This document shows, in pieces, positions 13,051-14,923 of a stretch of 14,923 bases of DNA. Positions within the stretch are counted from its first letter, which is position 1; each line of letters opens with the position of its first letter. The notes below the pieces were generated by a model. It had not been told where the DNA came from and ran no database searches. It saw nothing but the letters and a program-made list of their open reading frames with translations. This DNA comes from Gemmatimonadota bacterium. Its GTDB lineage: Bacteria > Gemmatimonadota > Gemmatimonadetes > Longimicrobiales > RSA9. Position numbers and translations under genes: made by a program. Where the stretch lies: contig JADGGV010000046.1 in assembly GCA_019689775.1 (NCBI GenBank), positions 1 to 14,923 on the forward strand, written 5' to 3'.

Positions 13051-13550
13051 CGCCCCGCCAGCAGCGCCTCCAGCTCCGCCGCGTCGTCCGGCGTGTAGCC
13101 GTACAGCACGACCTCCTCCGGCGGGCCCGCGTGCGCCTCGATCGCCGCCAGCATCGCGCGCGCCGCGCGCCGCAGCGGAACGCCCCCGACCCCCGAGCCG
13201 AGCACCGGAAAGGCCACCCGTCGGACCCCCAGCTCGGATGCCACCCGCAGCGCGCTCGCCGTCGCATCACGGATCGTCCGTGCCGACGCCGGCTCGTCCC
13301 CCATCGCCGCCGCGTGGATCACCCACCGCGCCGGCAGCTCCCCGGCCGTCGTCGCCACCGCCTCGCCGACCCGGATCGGCCCATGCCGTCGCACGTAGGC
13401 ATCGCACTCCTCCTGGATCCGCGGCCCGCCACGCCGCCGGATCGCCCTCGCGACCCCCGCCCCAAGGACCAGGTGGTTGTTCGCCGCATTCACCACCGCG
13501 TCCCCGTCGAACCCTGTCAGGTCCCCCGTCGCTACCCTGACTCGGGCCAT
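13047..13550 (-). CDS. Macro-domain protein (ADP-ribose binding/hydrolase type)
   Basis: A 167-aa single macro domain, a cytoplasmic fold that binds ADP-ribose and often removes it from proteins or from O-acetyl-ADP-ribose. Family motifs in order are VATGDLTGFDGDAVVNAANNHLVLGAGVARAI, where D10 contacts adenine and N21/N24 line the distal ribose; the Af1521-like middle IRVGEAVATTAGELPARWVIHAA (59-81); and the second phosphate loop FPVLGSGVGGVP (114-125). Y150 is the aromatic near the end. The fold is complete in length. The ATG at 13550 follows the stop of the upstream 91-residue gene by three bases, so the two are an operon. It converges on luxC with overlapping stop codons. Whether it is a binder or a hydrolase cannot be decided from sequence alone. 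Confidence 0.92.
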   Translation of the reverse strand: MARVRVATGDLTGFDGDAVVNAANNHLVLGAGVARAIRRRGGPRIQEECDAYVRRHGPIRVGEAVATTAGELPARWVIHAAAMGDEPASARTIRDATASALRVASELGVRRVAFPVLGSGVGGVPLRRAARAMLAAIEAHAGPPEEVVLYGYTPDDAAELEALLAGR

Positions 13551-13553
13551 GGC

Positions 13554-13829
13554 CTACGCCGGCTCCGAGCGCCGAAACACCTCCCGGATCTCCTCCTCGC
13601 CCATCGCCCGCCACCGCGCGCCCGCCACCGCGGCCGGAACGTCCAGCCGCGCCAGCCGCTTCGTCTCCGACGGAACGTCGTCGCACACGAAGATCGCCTC
13701 CGCGTGCTCCTCGCCACCCTCGTGCGTACCCGACGTCACCATCCCCGTCCACTGCCGACCCCGGTCGTCCCGGAATACCCGTGGAGTCGCCTCGGGCGTC
13801 TCCTCCACGGGCCGCTTCGCCCATCTCAT
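13554..13829 (-). CDS. Small hypothetical protein, 91 aa, cotranscribed with macro domain
   Basis: From the ATG at 13829 the protein reads MRWAKRPVEETPEATPRVF and continues with GRQWTGMVTSGTHEGGEEHAEAIFVCDDVPSETK. This is a compact strand-rich, charged protein with one cysteine and no signal or membrane segment. I cannot name a family, though the opening and the 'W-x-G-M-V-T-S-G' phrase look like a conserved unit. The frame stays open to a GTG at 13925, but the extra 32 residues have poor composition and no ribosome binding site. The chosen ATG has AGAGG five bases upstream, within the purine-rich run GAAAGAGGCGAGG. It ends three bases before the macro-domain start and is first in this two-gene leftward unit. 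Function unknown; a role in ADP-ribose metabolism is only suggested by position. Confidence 0.75.
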   Translation of the reverse strand: MRWAKRPVEETPEATPRVFRDDRGRQWTGMVTSGTHEGGEEHAEAIFVCDDVPSETKRLARLDVPAAVAGARWRAMGEEEIREVFRRSEPA

Positions 13830-14033
13830 CCTCGCCTCTTTCGCTCCCTTCCGCGGCGCCTCACCGCGAGGGCGCCCGATCGTTTCGTCCATGCAACGGT
13901 CATACCCACCGTGGTACACGGCCACATCCGGCGCCAGCCGCTCCGATTGGCGCGCTCGCGCCTCACATTCCGCGCCGCGTGCCAGCGCGCTCCGGGAAAC
14001 ACATGTTGTGATACGGGCGGGTTAGACATTCTA

Positions 14034-14049
14034 CGGCAAATATTTGCCG
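14034..14049. promoter_or_regulatory. Perfect 16-base palindrome, candidate operator
   Basis: CGGCAAATATTTGCCG is a perfect dyad with no spacer, lying in the most AT-rich patch of the window, between divergent genes. It is centred about 61 bases upstream of the start predicted from the sigma-54-like site. It could be a repressor operator or an activator site. No family of regulator can be named from it. Confidence 0.5.
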
Positions 14050-14076
14050 GTCTTTCCGCGACCACAGCGCCGAAAT

Positions 14077-14092
14077 GGGAACGACGCTTGCA
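14077..14092 (+). promoter_or_regulatory. Candidate sigma-54 (-24/-12) promoter of the transglycosylase gene
   Basis: The bases GGGAACG-ACGC-TTGCA match TGGCACG-N4-TTGCW with two mismatches. The -24 GG and the whole -12 TTGCA are intact at exact spacing. Transcription would start near 14103, leaving a leader of about 64 bases with a good GGAGG before the ATG at 14167. The site shares 13 of 16 bases with the leftward candidate at 1485-1500. Confidence 0.45.
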
Positions 14093-14166
14093 CGCCGCAC
14101 GCGCCGTTCGCGCGGCCGTCGCGGCAACGGCCGACGTTACCGACCCAACGGAACGGAGGGGGTGCG

Positions 14167-14859
14167 ATGGTCGGCATGCTGCTGTACATGCTGCGTTCGC
14201 TCTTCCCGCCAGACTGCCGGCGGCGCTGGCCGGCCTTCGGGGCCGCCGCGCTGTTGGCGGCGCTCCTCGCGGGCACCGGGGCGTATGGCTCGGGGCTGCT
14301 GGCGAAGGCACCCGTGCGGCGGATCTCGCGGGAAGAGGTGGAGACGCTTCTCGCGCGGGCGCAGCGGGCGCGGAACGCGTACGATGGGGCGGCGGGATAC
14401 ATCGGCGCCACGGTGCAGCCGATCGAGAAGGTGCTGCGCAGCTATCGGGACGACCCAATGCTGGCGCGGCGGATCGCGGTCGCGGTCGTGCGGCAGTCGA
14501 ACCGGCTGCGCATCGATCGGAAGCTGCTGACGGGCGTGCTGCTGGTGGAGAACCCGGATCTCAACCCGCGGGCGCGGAGCGTCGTGGGCGCGCGCGGTCT
14601 CATGCAGGTGATGCCGTTGCACCGCGGGGCGTGGCCGTGCTCCGGGCCGCTCGAGGATGTCGAGACGAACATCTGCTACGGCGCGCACATCTTCGCGGAT
14701 AATCTGCGCGAGGCGGACGGCGATGTACGGCGGGCGTTGCTGCGGTACAACGGGTGCGTGCGGGGTGTGAACACCCCCGACTGCGCGGCGTATCCCTCAC
14801 ACGTGTTGGCGCGCGCCCGCCGGCTGGGGGGCCGCACGCCGGTCGTCCCGGCGGAGTAG
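14167..14859 (+). CDS. Membrane-anchored lytic transglycosylase (SLT domain)
   Basis: A 230-aa protein with a positively charged start, a membrane segment (about 22-44, after CRRRW) and a periplasmic lysozyme-like SLT domain. Such enzymes cleave the glycan strands of peptidoglycan, forming 1,6-anhydro ends. The domain (about 100-222) has the catalytic glutamate in LLVENPDLNPRA (E128), the motif GARGLMQVMP (141-150), ETNICYGAHIFADNL (166-180) and RYNGC (193-197). All match family 1 transglycosylases. Four periplasmic cysteines (C158, C170, C197, C206) could form two disulfides. The ATG at 14167 is preceded by GGAGG (14155-14159) seven bases upstream. The frame extends farther upstream without a better site. 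The gene is transcribed divergently from the macro-domain pair and ends 34 bases before an artefactual C/G run. It is probably a housekeeping or remodelling enzyme. Confidence 0.9.
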   Translation: MVGMLLYMLRSLFPPDCRRRWPAFGAAALLAALLAGTGAYGSGLLAKAPVRRISREEVETLLARAQRARNAYDGAAGYIGATVQPIEKVLRSYRDDPMLARRIAVAVVRQSNRLRIDRKLLTGVLLVENPDLNPRARSVVGARGLMQVMPLHRGAWPCSGPLEDVETNICYGAHIFADNLREADGDVRRALLRYNGCVRGVNTPDCAAYPSHVLARARRLGGRTPVVPAE

Positions 14860-14893
14860 CATCACGGGCGGGCGGGAGCGGTCCCGGGGGCCG

Positions 14894-14923
14894 CCCCCCC
14901 CCCCCCCCGGGGGGGGGGGGGGG
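14894..14923. repeat. C15G15 homopolymer pair at window end (probable artefact)
   Basis: Fifteen C followed directly by fifteen G finish the window, a perfect foldback palindrome with no coding or RNA meaning. This is typical of a contig end built from poly-G read tails (two-colour sequencing chemistry) joined to their reverse complement. It is most likely technical. Confidence 0.75.

Larger units (their letters stand above)
13830..14166. other. Divergent intergenic region with palindrome and sigma-54-like promoter
   Basis: About 337 bases separate the leftward 91-residue gene from the rightward transglycosylase. The part from about 13990 to 14050 is clearly more AT-rich than the rest of the window, as expected for promoters. 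It holds the 16-base palindrome (14034-14049) and, further right, a sigma-54-like site (14077-14092) with the transglycosylase Shine-Dalgarno GGAGG at 14155-14159. A leftward TGGCACG half-site near 13975-13981 has a good -24 element but no matching -12 element. No protein-coding frame here has convincing character. Confidence 0.6.

Noticed and set aside
13830..13925. N-terminal extension of the 91-residue protein to a GTG at 13925
   Set aside because: No ribosome binding site at the GTG, poor composition of the added 32 residues, and a better-placed purine-rich site before the ATG at 13829.
13960..13985. Leftward TGGCACG as a sigma-54 promoter for the 91-residue/macro unit
   Set aside because: The -24 half is good but the bases at -12 read GCGG instead of TTGC.
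1..14923. tRNA, rRNA, CRISPR array, insertion sequence or prophage genes
   Set aside because: None was seen on either strand by eye; no transposase, integrase, direct repeat array or tRNA-like cloverleaf was recognised, though a covariance-model search was not possible.

Overview
This looks like a chromosomal stretch from a very GC-rich Gram-negative bacterium, most likely a draft or metagenome contig. The Gram-negative call rests on two lipobox lipoproteins, an Omp85-type outer-membrane barrel and a membrane-anchored lytic transglycosylase. The overall gene mix and the style of the proteins suggest Gemmatimonadota, but that assignment is recall-based inference; no rRNA or marker gene is present to fix it. 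The right end finishes in exactly 15 C followed by 15 G, which looks like an assembly or sequencing artefact, and the left end cuts through a gene.

Layout. (1) 1-1376, minus strand: the N-terminal part of a PrkA-type serine protein kinase, and upstream of it an unrecognised 243-residue soluble protein with a very strong ribosome binding site. (2) 1377-1674: a roughly 300-base intergenic region with a leftward sigma-54-like promoter and a GC hairpin. (3) 1675-8128, plus strand: a tight six-gene operon of NtrY-like histidine kinase, secreted endonuclease/exonuclease/phosphatase-fold lipoprotein, unknown lipoprotein, NtrX/NtrC-type sigma-54 activator, Omp85-like barrel protein and DUF4390-like exported protein. 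Four junctions overlap by 4 bases and one gap is 11 bases. (4) 8192-8638: a small zinc-ribbon-like protein. (5) 8744-13050: a second operon of YyaL/DUF255 thioredoxin-domain protein, LuxE-like acyl-protein synthetase and LuxC-like acyl reductase. (6) 13047-13829, minus strand, convergent with luxC: a macro-domain protein and a 91-residue unknown. (7) 13830-14166: a divergent intergenic region with a perfect 16-base palindrome and a second sigma-54-like promoter. (8) 14167-14859: a lytic transglycosylase.

How they may work together. Region 3 reads as an envelope-linked two-component module. The kinase and regulator are cotranscribed with four exported proteins, three of them with clear lipid or outer-membrane signals. 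The DUF4390/NtrY/NtrX association is known from betaproteobacteria; the Omp85-like and lipoprotein partners are the unusual part. The LuxE/LuxC pair should make fatty aldehydes from activated acyl groups, but no luciferase or LuxD thioesterase is present, so its use here is not bioluminescence as far as the window shows. The two sigma-54-like promoters flank the block carrying the sigma-54 activator and point outward, toward the unknown/prkA genes on the left and the transglycosylase on the right. A regulatory link is plausible but unproven.
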